From an uncultured Bacteroidales bacterium (GTDB lineage: Bacteria; Bacteroidota; Bacteroidia; Bacteroidales; UBA932), in the NCBI GenBank assembly GCA_944326225.1, contig CALVDI010000003.1, positions 16,061 through 80,060 on the forward strand: 64,000 nt of DNA, read 5' to 3'. Made by a program: the position numbers and the translations under genes. The notes beneath the pieces are model-generated. The model worked only from the letters and a program-made list of their open reading frames with translations. It was not told the DNA's origin and made no database searches. This document shows positions 44,420 through 52,407 of the stretch, one piece after another. Position 1 is the first letter of the stretch; every line of letters begins with the position of its first letter.

Positions 44420-45008
44420 AGTTGAACAGGAGTTTCTGGGTCATGTCCGGGTTGTAGGGACTGAGGTAGCGGAGGCCCAGGCCGACGTACAGGTTGTAGG
44501 CTCCGAGGTGCTTGGAGCCGAACTTCAGGCTCAGGTCGGCGTAGGCGAACCGGTAAGGGGTCTTGAGGTAGGTGGAGCCTCCGGAGGCATTGAGCTCCAG
44601 GCGCATCCTGTCATTCTTGTTGAGGAAGTCGTAACCCAGGTTGAGACCGAGTGTTCCGTTGGAACTGTAATATCCGTCGTAGTCATTGTAGCTTTCTTTT
44701 GTCATGCCGACGACGGCCTCGACCGGAATCCTGAGGGAGAGACCGTTCCGGAAAGATACTCCCGGGGCGATGTTCCAGTCGTATGTCATGAACTTAGGGT
44801 AGTCGAGCATGTCGGCACCCATTCTGATCTCGGTCAGGAATGAGAACCAGGCTTTCGGTCTTACGCCGGCTGTGTTGTTGTCTGTCTGCGCTGTGGTGAC
44901 GGTGTCGGCCTTCGGAACCGTAGTAGTGTCGTTCTGGGCCAGGGCATTGACTGCAGTGCCGGCCAGGAGCAGCAGTGTCGCTGCGGTGAGAAGTGCTGTT
45001 CTTTTCAT
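44394..45008 (-). CDS. Small outer-membrane beta-barrel protein
   Basis: The 204-residue protein has signal peptide LLTAATLLLLAGTAVNALAQ, a Thr/Val-rich linker (NDTTTVPKADTVTTAQTDNN) and a barrel-like domain that ends with alternating strands (LLFNFTVGFWAL, aromatic terminus). I cannot assign a function. It lies 15 bp after the TrmN6-like gene and is probably the last gene of the GntR-controlled operon. Confidence 0.7.
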   Translation of the reverse strand: MKRTALLTAATLLLLAGTAVNALAQNDTTTVPKADTVTTAQTDNNTAGVRPKAWFSFLTEIRMGADMLDYPKFMTYDWNIAPGVSFRNGLSLRIPVEAVVGMTKESYNDYDGYYSSNGTLGLNLGYDFLNKNDRMRLELNASGGSTYLKTPYRFAYADLSLKFGSKHLGAYNLYVGLGLRYLSPYNPDMTQKLLFNFTVGFWAL

Positions 45009-45023
45009 ACAAGTGTGTGTTGA

Positions 45024-45755
45024 TTATTGTTCATATAGGTAAAAATCCTTGGTAAGTGCTGCGTGTTCCGCGCTGCGGTGTCCGTCCGCGTAGGTAAGTA
45101 CAAGTGAGTCTTCTACCGGGGCGGGAACGGGACTTTTGCCGAAAGAGGCAAGGATTCTGCGGACTCCGGAACCGGGTCTGGAATAGACTCTGGTGAGCCT
45201 GTGCAGGTGAAGTCTGCTTCTGTCCGCCAGCCGCAGGATGGATCTTTCGGACTCGGAGGGGACGATCAGACTAAAGACCCCGGAGTCGGTGAGCAGGCCG
45301 GCGGAGAGCAGCAGCAATTCGTCATGCGGAAGGCCGCCCGTATGTCTGGCGGTGCAGCGGCGGCTGTCCGGATTGGTCAGTGTGTTGTCGTAAAACGGAG
45401 GATTGGAGACTATCAGGCTGAAGCGTTCTGATGCAGCCTCCGGGCCGTGACAGTAGTTCTGAAGGCTGGTGTGGATGGCTCTGAGCCGTCCGCTCCAGGG
45501 CGAGCCGGCGAAGTTTTCCCTTGCCTGCATGACCGCGTCCCTGTCGCAGTCGATGCCTGTGATACGGGCCTGGGGAAATCTCTGGGCCAGCATAAGGGCT
45601 ATCAGGCCGCTTCCGGTGCCGATATCCAGTATTTCCCCGGGACGGTCCTGACCGGCCCAGGCTCCCAGCAGGACTCCGTCAGTGCCCACTTTCATGGCGC
45701 ACCGGTCGTGCCATATTGTGAACTGTCTGAACTTGAAAAAAGGTGCTCCCATCAC
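45024..45755 (-). CDS. tRNA1(Val) A37 N6-methyltransferase-like (TrmN6/YfiC)
   Basis: The 243-residue SAM methyltransferase has the SAM loop LDIGTGSGLIALMLAQR and the catalytic N6-adenine motif NPPFYDN (about 118). Its N-terminus FKFRQFTIWHDRCAMKVGTDGVLLGAWA is typical of YfiC, which modifies A37 of tRNA-Val. Its start overlaps the receptor gene by 4 bp, an odd pairing of a tRNA modifier with an envelope operon. Confidence 0.88.
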   Translation of the reverse strand: MMGAPFFKFRQFTIWHDRCAMKVGTDGVLLGAWAGQDRPGEILDIGTGSGLIALMLAQRFPQARITGIDCDRDAVMQARENFAGSPWSGRLRAIHTSLQNYCHGPEAASERFSLIVSNPPFYDNTLTNPDSRRCTARHTGGLPHDELLLLSAGLLTDSGVFSLIVPSESERSILRLADRSRLHLHRLTRVYSRPGSGVRRILASFGKSPVPAPVEDSLVLTYADGHRSAEHAALTKDFYLYEQ

Positions 45756-48250
45756 ATCATTCCTCCCGTGCTTTGCTGCCCGGTGCTGATGCCCGAGGAG
45801 CCGCCTACGCGGGAAGACTCCTCGAAGCTGCCGACATTGCGTCTGCGCGTATTGGTCGCAGTACCGAAACGCCAGCTGAAGGACAGGGTGACTTTCTGGA
45901 TGTTCATACGCTGGTGGATGCTGTAGGTCAGCACATCGCCGGTGTACGAGGTGATGTCGCTACGGAACGAGCGGAGGATGTCCTGTACGTTGAGGGCGAT
46001 GGTGCCCCGGCCGTCCCAGAGGTTCTTCTTGATGCCGCCGAAGAGCATGTACATCGGCTGGATATTCATGTAGCCGATGGTCATGTTGCCGGAGCCGAAG
46101 CCTCCGACCTCTATCTTCCATTCCTTCGGCAGCAGGAATGTCAGGTTGCCGTAAAAGCTCTGGAGGAATGATCCGTCGCTGTAGCCGCCGGAGGTACTTG
46201 TGTTGCCGTTGTAGGCGGCGAAATAGTTGGCCGAGAAGTTCATCCACTTGGTGACAGGCAGTTCAGATACGGACAGGGCCGCTCCGGCTATCTCCTGTGT
46301 GCCGAAATTCTCCCAGATCAGACGCTGCTCGCCGTTGTCGGGATTGACTTCGGGGTGCTGCATGATCAGGTTGGAGTTGTGCTGGTACATCAGGCTCAGG
46401 TTGAGATGCTGGCCGTAGCCGACGGTCAGGGACACCTGGTCGGAGAACTGCGGGTCAAGTCCGGGGTCTCCCTCGGTATAGGAGTTGGCGGACATGTAGG
46501 AGCGGAACGGGTTGAGCTGGCTGTATCCGGGCCGGCTGATACGGCGGGTGTAGGAGGCTGCCAGCCGCCACTTCTGGGTGGGCATGTAGCTGACAAATGC
46601 AGTGGGGAAGAGATTGAAGTAGCTCTTGACGCTCTGCTCTCCGGCACTGCGCCAGTCGCCCCTGGCGTAGGTGTACTCACCTCTCAGGCCTATCTTCACC
46701 GACCATTTCGGACCGAAGCTCTTGGCTGCGGATATGTAGGCGGCGGCTATCTGCTCGTCGTACATGAAGAGGTTGGAAAGGCTGTCGCTGTAAAGCCAGG
46801 AGTTGCCGAGGAAGTCCTCGCGGACGGAGTTGTTGTCAGTAATGGTGCGGGACCATTTGAGACCGGCCTCCAGCAGTCCCGTCTGCCAGAACACCTGCTG
46901 GTAATCGGCCTTGACCGACCATATCTGCAGTTTCTGCGAGGCATTCTGTCGGAAAATGTTGGAGTCCAGCTCTATCATGGACTGAAGGCCGGGGACGGGT
47001 ATGTCGCTCTGGCTGCTCCTGTTGAGTATGTCAAAGTACGAGTAGTCGGCGTTGACGGTCAGTTCCTGGGCCTTGGCCTTGTCGAAAGTGTGGGTGTAGT
47101 TGAGGTTGGCCGAGATACCGTTGAAGCAGTCGCTGTTGTCTATGTCGCTTTCCACCCGACCCATCAGCTCTTCTCCGAGCAGGTGCTCCGTGAAATTGTC
47201 CCCGTAAGTGCCGGTGCCGCTGCTGCGGAAAGTGCCGTTGACGATTACTCCCAGGATATTGCGCTCGTTGATGTACCAGTCGTTACCGGCCCGGAACATC
47301 TGGTTGAGGCTGCTGTTGAGCAGGTTGGACCGGCTGGACATGGTGATGTCATAGTTCTCGCCGTAGAGGGAGCGGGAGTCCAGGGTCATGTTCATGTCAT
47401 CGTAGCGGGCGCTGTAGGTCAGGAAGGTGTTGGTCTTTTTCCCACGGTAACTGAGATTGACCGAACCGTCGGCCGCCTGATTGTACCGGTCGAAATACAT
47501 TCCGCCGTAACCCAGATTGACCGAGCCGTTGAGGCCATGGGTAAAATTCTTCTTGGTCACGATGTTTATGATGCCTCCGCCGCCGGCCGCGTCGTATTTG
47601 GAGGACGGGTGGGCCATGATCTCTATCCGGTCAATCGTGGTGCCGTCGGTGGAGTTGAGCAGGACTTCCAGTTCCTTGCCTGAGAGGTTGGACGGGCGGC
47701 CGTCAAGCCATACCGCTACGGTAGAGCCGTTGAGCTTGACGTTGCCGTCGAAGTCGATGGTCACGCCGGGAGCCTTGCGCAGCAGGTCCGTGCCGTTGCT
47801 GCCCTCGGTGGAGACTGCATCAGAGACGTTCATGACGATCTTGTCCAGTTTCTGCTCTATGACCGGACGGCGGGCGGAGACCACTACCGCATCCAGTATC
47901 ATGGCATCAGGTTGTAGTGCTATAATTCCGATGTCGTGCCCCGATTGCGGAGTCAGTTCTACAAATGCATCTTTATATCCGATGAGCGAAGCACGTAACA
48001 GGCATTTCCCCGCAGGAAGTGTTTTGAAGCAGAATCTTCCTGTCGAGTCTGTAGTGGTGCCGTCGATGACCGTGCTGTCGGATGCTATCAGGGCTACTGT
48101 CGCAAACTCCACCGGTGCCGATGTGGCGGCGTCCGTCACTCTTCCGGTCAATGTCCCGGTGTGTTCATGCTGCTGCCCGGCCAGGGCGGCTGCCGCAGTG
48201 GCCAGAATCATGCATACTGCCGCTGTCGCTGTAAGAATATGGTGTCTCAT
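45752..48250 (-). CDS. TonB-receptor-like outer-membrane protein
   Basis: The 832-residue protein has a signal peptide, a carboxypeptidase-regulatory-like domain (LTGRVTDAATSAPVEFATVALI, about 33-115), a plug (LDKIVMNVSDAVSTEGSNGTDLLRKAPGV) and a large barrel of the OMP_b-brl_3 type without an obvious TonB box. It may be an outer-membrane transporter or adhesin. It overlaps gntR and trmN6-like genes by 4 bp each, so it belongs to the ABC/GntR operon. Confidence 0.85.
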   Translation of the reverse strand: MRHHILTATAAVCMILATAAAALAGQQHEHTGTLTGRVTDAATSAPVEFATVALIASDSTVIDGTTTDSTGRFCFKTLPAGKCLLRASLIGYKDAFVELTPQSGHDIGIIALQPDAMILDAVVVSARRPVIEQKLDKIVMNVSDAVSTEGSNGTDLLRKAPGVTIDFDGNVKLNGSTVAVWLDGRPSNLSGKELEVLLNSTDGTTIDRIEIMAHPSSKYDAAGGGGIINIVTKKNFTHGLNGSVNLGYGGMYFDRYNQAADGSVNLSYRGKKTNTFLTYSARYDDMNMTLDSRSLYGENYDITMSSRSNLLNSSLNQMFRAGNDWYINERNILGVIVNGTFRSSGTGTYGDNFTEHLLGEELMGRVESDIDNSDCFNGISANLNYTHTFDKAKAQELTVNADYSYFDILNRSSQSDIPVPGLQSMIELDSNIFRQNASQKLQIWSVKADYQQVFWQTGLLEAGLKWSRTITDNNSVREDFLGNSWLYSDSLSNLFMYDEQIAAAYISAAKSFGPKWSVKIGLRGEYTYARGDWRSAGEQSVKSYFNLFPTAFVSYMPTQKWRLAASYTRRISRPGYSQLNPFRSYMSANSYTEGDPGLDPQFSDQVSLTVGYGQHLNLSLMYQHNSNLIMQHPEVNPDNGEQRLIWENFGTQEIAGAALSVSELPVTKWMNFSANYFAAYNGNTSTSGGYSDGSFLQSFYGNLTFLLPKEWKIEVGGFGSGNMTIGYMNIQPMYMLFGGIKKNLWDGRGTIALNVQDILRSFRSDITSYTGDVLTYSIHQRMNIQKVTLSFSWRFGTATNTRRRNVGSFEESSRVGGSSGISTGQQSTGGMM

Positions 48251-48627
48251 TGCTGTTGTCTGCTGTGCTTTCGGTAAAGGGAGACGATCTCCTCAATCGT
48301 TATGCCGAGGATGTCCATCTTGCGGAAGACCTCTTTCAGTTCCTCGGAGATGAAAGATCCGCGCTGTCTCTCCCGGATGATGCCTCTGGCCCCCGGGCTG
48401 ACGAAGTATCCGATGCCGCGCTTGTTGTGGATGATGCCGTCCTGGGACAGCTCGTCGTAGGAGCGGGCCACGGTGTTGGGATTGACCTCGAGGGAGACTC
48501 CGCATTCCCTTACCGACGGTATGCGGTCACCCTCGGGCCACTGACCTGTCAGTATCCGCTCGCATATCGAGTCGGCTATCTGCAGGTATATCGGTTTATG
48601 CTGGTCAAATTCCATAGTTGCTTGCAT
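48247..48627 (-). CDS. GntR-family regulator, YtrA type
   Basis: The 126-residue protein has a winged helix (YLQIADSICERILTGQWPEGDRIPSVRECGVSLEVNPNTVARSYDEL in outline, about 14-60, split here by its turns) and only a short C-terminal dimer helix. This small form is the YtrA subfamily, which usually controls ABC transporter operons. A matching operator stands at the head of the operon, 1.8 kb upstream, which suggests autoregulation. Confidence 0.9.
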   Translation of the reverse strand: MQATMEFDQHKPIYLQIADSICERILTGQWPEGDRIPSVRECGVSLEVNPNTVARSYDELSQDGIIHNKRGIGYFVSPGARGIIRERQRGSFISEELKEVFRKMDILGITIEEIVSLYRKHSRQQQ

Positions 48628-48639
48628 TTTACTGTGACC

Positions 48640-49506
48640 TTAATACTGAAGCCTGCGGATGCGGAAGTAGGTGAGTGCCCAGAAAACTATAGGGAGGATG
48701 CAGTAAATGAGTGAGAGTGCTCTGGACAGGGTTATCATCCACTGGAGCATGCGCTCGGGGGCTATGTCGGGATTGCTCTGCAGACTGTCGAAGAAGCAGA
48801 TGGCGGAGATGACGGAGATGACAGCCCCTATTACCCAGATACCCAGAAAAGTAAGCAGGGTATAGCCTATCTTGTGTCGGCGGAACAGCATATTGAGCAG
48901 GACAAATGCGCTCTGAGTCATGGCAATGCCTACGATTGGCGGTATGGACAGCGGATTTACGGTGTCGTACATCTTGTTGACTAAGTCAATGTGCATTGCG
49001 TCAGTGTTGAAACTGAAAGGCATGAAGCCCATGATTGTGTCCATATATACCTTGGAGGAGAACATGCAGCCCCAGATGCTGCCGGAGTAGCTGGCTTCAA
49101 ACGGCATGAGGGTGAGCAGGGAGTCGAGGCTCATCAGCAGGACTGTGGAGAGCAAGGGGAAGATGACCGAGCAGATGACCAGCATACTGATGCACTTCTC
49201 GAGGGTCGATGAAGGAGAGACGGCGTAGAAGACACCTTCCATGCGGCGGTTTTCGTTCTTGTAGAGGAAGAAGGGTGCCAGGCAGCCTATGATGCTGAGG
49301 ATTGTCGCGGCTGTGACTGCACGGGCTACGGTGGAGACTGGCTCACCGTCGATGAGATTAAGGGCCCATATGGCAAGGTAGATCATGAGAATGATGCATG
49401 TGCTGGTCAGGATTATAGAGTATTTCTCCTGAAGCTCCTTGTAGATGGTCAGGCCCTGCCTGCGTATGTTGAATGTTGCGTTCATGGTGTGTACGTATTT
49501 AGTCAA
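48640..49506 (-). CDS. ABC-2-type membrane permease
   Basis: The 288-residue protein has six predicted helices, for example IILTSTCIILMIYLAIWAL, TAATILSIIGCLAPFFLY and a C-terminal LIYCILPIVFWALTYF. It lacks any nucleotide-binding motif. Its place between an ABC ATPase gene (12-bp gap) and gntR identifies it as the permease of that transporter. The substrate is unknown. Confidence 0.8.
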   Translation of the reverse strand: MTKYVHTMNATFNIRRQGLTIYKELQEKYSIILTSTCIILMIYLAIWALNLIDGEPVSTVARAVTAATILSIIGCLAPFFLYKNENRRMEGVFYAVSPSSTLEKCISMLVICSVIFPLLSTVLLMSLDSLLTLMPFEASYSGSIWGCMFSSKVYMDTIMGFMPFSFNTDAMHIDLVNKMYDTVNPLSIPPIVGIAMTQSAFVLLNMLFRRHKIGYTLLTFLGIWVIGAVISVISAICFFDSLQSNPDIAPERMLQWMITLSRALSLIYCILPIVFWALTYFRIRRLQY

Positions 49507-49518
49507 GTGTGAATGTGT

Positions 49519-50364
49519 CTATTTGCTGAAAAGAGTCTTGAATGTCTCCTTGTTCTTGAGGGCCGCGTTGAAAAGGGCTTCGAGGTTGACTCTCGAGTCG
49601 GCCTCATCGCGGTTGGGAAGTACCTGGTAGTATCCGTTCAGGCCGCTCTCGCTCCAGTAGGCCTCGGGGCTGAGTGTCGGGGCGGTGGTAAACAGCAGCT
49701 TTTTGCTGATATCCTCTACGGATGCGTTGAGGATCATGCCTTCGCGGTCCAGGATGACTATCGGGTCTATGAGGTTCTCCAGGTCGCGTACCTGATGGGT
49801 GGAGATGACGATGACCCGGTCTTCGGTGGCACATTCGGAGATGACGCGGCGCAGGGTGGTCTTCGAGGGAATGTCCAGGCCGTTGGAAGGCTCGTCCATC
49901 AGCAGCACCCTGGTATTGAGGGCCAGGGCAAACGAGATCAGGGCCTTTTTCTGCTGTCCCTGCGAGAGCCGGTCGAAGCGGCTTGAGGCATCCACCTCGA
50001 AAGTCCGGCACAGCCTCTCGAACATGGCGTTGTCGTAACCCGGATAGAGCAGGGAATTGCTCTGCGCGAACCGCCTGACGGGGATGGGAGGGGCGATGAA
50101 GATCTCGGGGATGAAGTACAGGTCCTTGAGCATTTCGGGATTGCGCGAGGATGATCTGATGCCCAGCACGGAGCAGTCTCCGCTCTTGGGCCGCAGCAGT
50201 CCGCTGATGATGCGCAGCAGCGTGGTCTTTCCCACGCCGTTCTCTCCGAGCAGGCCGTAGATCCTGCCGGCCTCGAGACTCATGGACAGGTTCTCAAACA
50301 CCAGGTGTTTTCTGTAGCTGAATCTCAGATTCTCGATTCTTACTGTCGGTTCATTCTTTTCCAT
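49519..50364 (-). CDS. ABC transporter ATP-binding protein
   Basis: The 281-residue ATPase has Walker A GLLGENGVGKTTLLRI (about 34-49), signature SQGQQKKALISFALALN (about 132) and Walker B VLLMDEPSNGLD (about 151-162), then the H-loop STHQ. The C-terminal ~70 residues are an extra domain. The signature SQGQQKK deviates from LSGGQ, as in the YtrB/CcmA-like group. It is the first gene of the six-gene operon. Confidence 0.93.
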   Translation of the reverse strand: MEKNEPTVRIENLRFSYRKHLVFENLSMSLEAGRIYGLLGENGVGKTTLLRIISGLLRPKSGDCSVLGIRSSSRNPEMLKDLYFIPEIFIAPPIPVRRFAQSNSLLYPGYDNAMFERLCRTFEVDASSRFDRLSQGQQKKALISFALALNTRVLLMDEPSNGLDIPSKTTLRRVISECATEDRVIVISTHQVRDLENLIDPIVILDREGMILNASVEDISKKLLFTTAPTLSPEAYWSESGLNGYYQVLPNRDEADSRVNLEALFNAALKNKETFKTLFSK

Positions 50365-50434
50365 AACATTTACTTTTATGCTTTATCGTTTAACTTCAGA
50401 TTATTCGTCTTCTCCGTCCGCTGTCTTTCTACAT

Positions 50435-50458
50435 AGTGTACTAGATAACTAATACACT
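50435..50458. promoter_or_regulatory. Probable GntR/YtrA operator
   Basis: A 24-bp near-palindrome has half sites AGTGTACTAG and CTAATACACT; 10 of 12 positions match across the axis. The GTGTA...TACAC pattern is what YtrA-type GntR proteins bind. It lies just downstream of the -7 box, where a bound repressor would block initiation. Confidence 0.75.
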
Positions 50459-50459
50459 G

Positions 50460-50490
50460 CAAAGCTAAGCAAAAAAAATTACCTGACAAA
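50460..50490 (-). promoter_or_regulatory. Promoter of the ABC/GntR operon
   Basis: On the minus strand TTTG (50487-50490), a 19-bp spacer and TAGCTTTG (50460-50467) form a strong promoter. The ATPase ATG is about 95 bp downstream, leaving room for the operator in the leader. Confidence 0.85.
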
Positions 50491-50547
50491 TTTTTAATAA
50501 AAAATCTGCGTATCCGAATGTCAGTGGGAGTGTTGCTGTGCTGTTGT

Positions 50548-50760
50548 CTATTCTATGGGACTGGACTTAAGTATCTCCAGAGCTTGTTCATAGAGAGGAT
50601 CATCCACGACAACCTCGATGGGTATGAGGTCGGTATTGGCGACTCCAGCCGTCCAGATCAGGTTCTCGTTGAGGACGAAAGCCGGCACACCGTTTTCTTC
50701 CAGAACACCCTTGCAGATGTTGGCTGATATAGAATTGTTGAATTTCTTCACTACTTTCAT
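50548..50760 (-). CDS. DUF2007-type small protein
   Basis: The ATG at 50760 gives 70 residues starting MKVVKKFNNSISANICKGVL; a longer in-frame start at 50787 is less likely. The fold is the short alpha/beta unit of DUF2007 (putative signal-transducing protein), with LEENGVPAFVLNEN and a final EVVVDDPLYEQALEIL. It lies 32 bp downstream of the membrane protein gene. Confidence 0.78.
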   Translation of the reverse strand: MKVVKKFNNSISANICKGVLEENGVPAFVLNENLIWTAGVANTDLIPIEVVVDDPLYEQALEILKSSPIE

Positions 50761-50792
50761 TGTATCTCTGGTGCTGAGTGTGTCCAACGTGT

Positions 50793-51359
50793 TTACTTTG
50801 TATCACTACTTTCATCAGGGCTGCCGCCTAAATCGTAAGGGTCATCCGGAGTAGAACCGTTTTCCTGACGCAGGACATATTCGATGTGGCTTGCCAGTCG
50901 CAGTATATCCTTGCGGTTACCGCTGAGAATGAGAGGCGCTTCGCCTTTGGTGATGGTTACTGCATCTTCGTAGGCCCTCATGAATCGGGTAAACTTATTG
51001 CGGAGCCGGAAAGTAACCTGCTCTGCGTCCTCGCCGGTCTGTTCGTAGCCGGCCTCTTCGAATTCCTTCAGAATCTTGTCGCGGTGATCTTCGAAGTCTC
51101 CCTCTATCATGACTTCCTTCTTGACGAAGGTCAGTCCGGGGTATATGGCTGCGATGATGGCGAAGATCATCAGCATCTTCCACCATGAGCCGTAGTTGAA
51201 GATGGCGTCTCCGTCTTCCGGTGATGTGGCGAAAATATGGCTTCCGCTGTACTGATCAGGGAATAAAAGAACGATAATTCCCACGAAAATAGCTACAAGG
51301 ATGACGAAGATGAAAAAATATTTGACTGAGCGCATGACTCTTTTTGCCTTGGGATTCAT
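50793..51359 (-). CDS. Two-helix membrane protein, unknown
   Basis: The 188-residue protein has two helices (YFFIFVILVAIFVGIIVLLF, about 14-33, and KMLMIFAIIAAIYPGLTF, about 61-78), with ~110 cytoplasmic residues after them. That part (KKEVMIEGDFEDHRDKILKE onward) is a charged alpha/beta domain ending in an acidic tail. I do not recognise a family name. It is probably co-transcribed with the DUF2007 gene. Confidence 0.75.
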   Translation of the reverse strand: MNPKAKRVMRSVKYFFIFVILVAIFVGIIVLLFPDQYSGSHIFATSPEDGDAIFNYGSWWKMLMIFAIIAAIYPGLTFVKKEVMIEGDFEDHRDKILKEFEEAGYEQTGEDAEQVTFRLRNKFTRFMRAYEDAVTITKGEAPLILSGNRKDILRLASHIEYVLRQENGSTPDDPYDLGGSPDESSDTK

Positions 51360-51385
51360 ATTTTATCTGACTGTTTTTAATTAAA

Positions 51386-51419
51386 TTTGCTACAAATATA
51401 GTAAATCGTATTATTTTTG
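51386..51419. promoter_or_regulatory. Divergent promoter pair
   Basis: CAAATATA (51393-51400) gives TATATTTG on the minus strand for the gene at 51359. On the plus strand TTTG (51386-51389), 22 bp and TATTTTTG (51412-51419) lead to the ATG at 51445. Confidence 0.75.
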
Positions 51420-51444
51420 TCTTAACAATAAGATTATTTTTGAC

Positions 51445-52392
51445 ATGGAAGACATTAACAAGAAGGCCCCCGACAATGTCGCAGGGCGGGAAAAGACAGG
51501 AATGGCCGGTGCCGGCATTGATAAAGGCGACAATAACCGCAGGTTGAAAGTTACAGTGATAGTCCTTGCAGTAGTGGCGGCAGTTCTGGCTGTTGTCTTT
51601 GCCTACATATGGTATGATCGCCAGCAGATGATCAATGATCTTACCGTCGATAAAGAGAATCTGACCAATGAACTGATAGCACTTCAGGGTGAGTACTCAC
51701 AGCTCTCCAGTGACAACGACAGTCTCAATGTGCAGCTTGACCGCGAGAGAGAGAAGGTAGATCAGCTGCTTGTCCGCATAAAGGAGACAGACGCGGCCAA
51801 CAGAACCAAGATCCGTCAGTACGAGAAAGAGCTGGGTACACTCCGTGCTATCATGAAGCATTATATATTCCAGATAGATTCGCTCAACACCCTGAACCTT
51901 GCCCTTCGTAAGGATGCCGAGCAGGCCCGCATGGAGGCTAAGAAATCAAAGGAACGCTATGATGAGCTGAGTAAGACAACGGATGAATATGCCAAGCTTG
52001 TTGAGCAGGGATCCGAGATAAAGGCGCGAGGCATCAATGTGGTGGGCATCAATGCCTCGAACAAGGAGACTGACCGCAGCAGCCGTATCAAGAAGCTCCG
52101 TACCTGTCTCTCTTTGATAGAGAATTCAATAGCGCCCAAAGGTCTGATGACGGTATATGTCAGGATAAAGGGGCCGGACGGTGTACTCCTTACATCCGAG
52201 CAGCAGCGTATCTTCGAAGCCGGCGGTGAGCAGCTGGTATACACTGAGTCGCGTGAGGTGGATTATCAGGGCGAGGAAGTGGAGGTATGTATATATTATT
52301 CTCAGGAGCAGAAGTTTGTCAAGGGAGTGTATACGGTGGAGGTTTATACTGCTTCCGGATTGTTGGGTACGGGAGATATTCTTCTTCGATAA
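51445..52392 (+). CDS. Membrane-anchored coiled-coil protein
   Basis: The 315-residue protein has a cytoplasmic N-terminus of ~33 residues, one helix (VTVIVLAVVAAVLAVVFAYIWY, about 36-57), a coiled coil (about 60-180) and a C-terminal beta domain (LMTVYVRIKGPDGVLL ... VYTVEVYTASGLLG). It should face the periplasm. It is widespread in Bacteroidota without a known role. It lies 15 bp before hemW. Confidence 0.8.
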   Translation: MEDINKKAPDNVAGREKTGMAGAGIDKGDNNRRLKVTVIVLAVVAAVLAVVFAYIWYDRQQMINDLTVDKENLTNELIALQGEYSQLSSDNDSLNVQLDREREKVDQLLVRIKETDAANRTKIRQYEKELGTLRAIMKHYIFQIDSLNTLNLALRKDAEQARMEAKKSKERYDELSKTTDEYAKLVEQGSEIKARGINVVGINASNKETDRSSRIKKLRTCLSLIENSIAPKGLMTVYVRIKGPDGVLLTSEQQRIFEAGGEQLVYTESREVDYQGEEVEVCIYYSQEQKFVKGVYTVEVYTASGLLGTGDILLR

Positions 52393-52407
52393 TCATCGTG
52401 CCTGCTG

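Noticed and set aside
50435-50458. The operator as another REP palindrome
   Set aside because: It shares AGTGTA/TACACT with the RAYT-linked palindromes, but its spacing is different (24 bp in all) and it sits exactly at a promoter upstream of a YtrA-type regulator operon; the resemblance is taken as chance.
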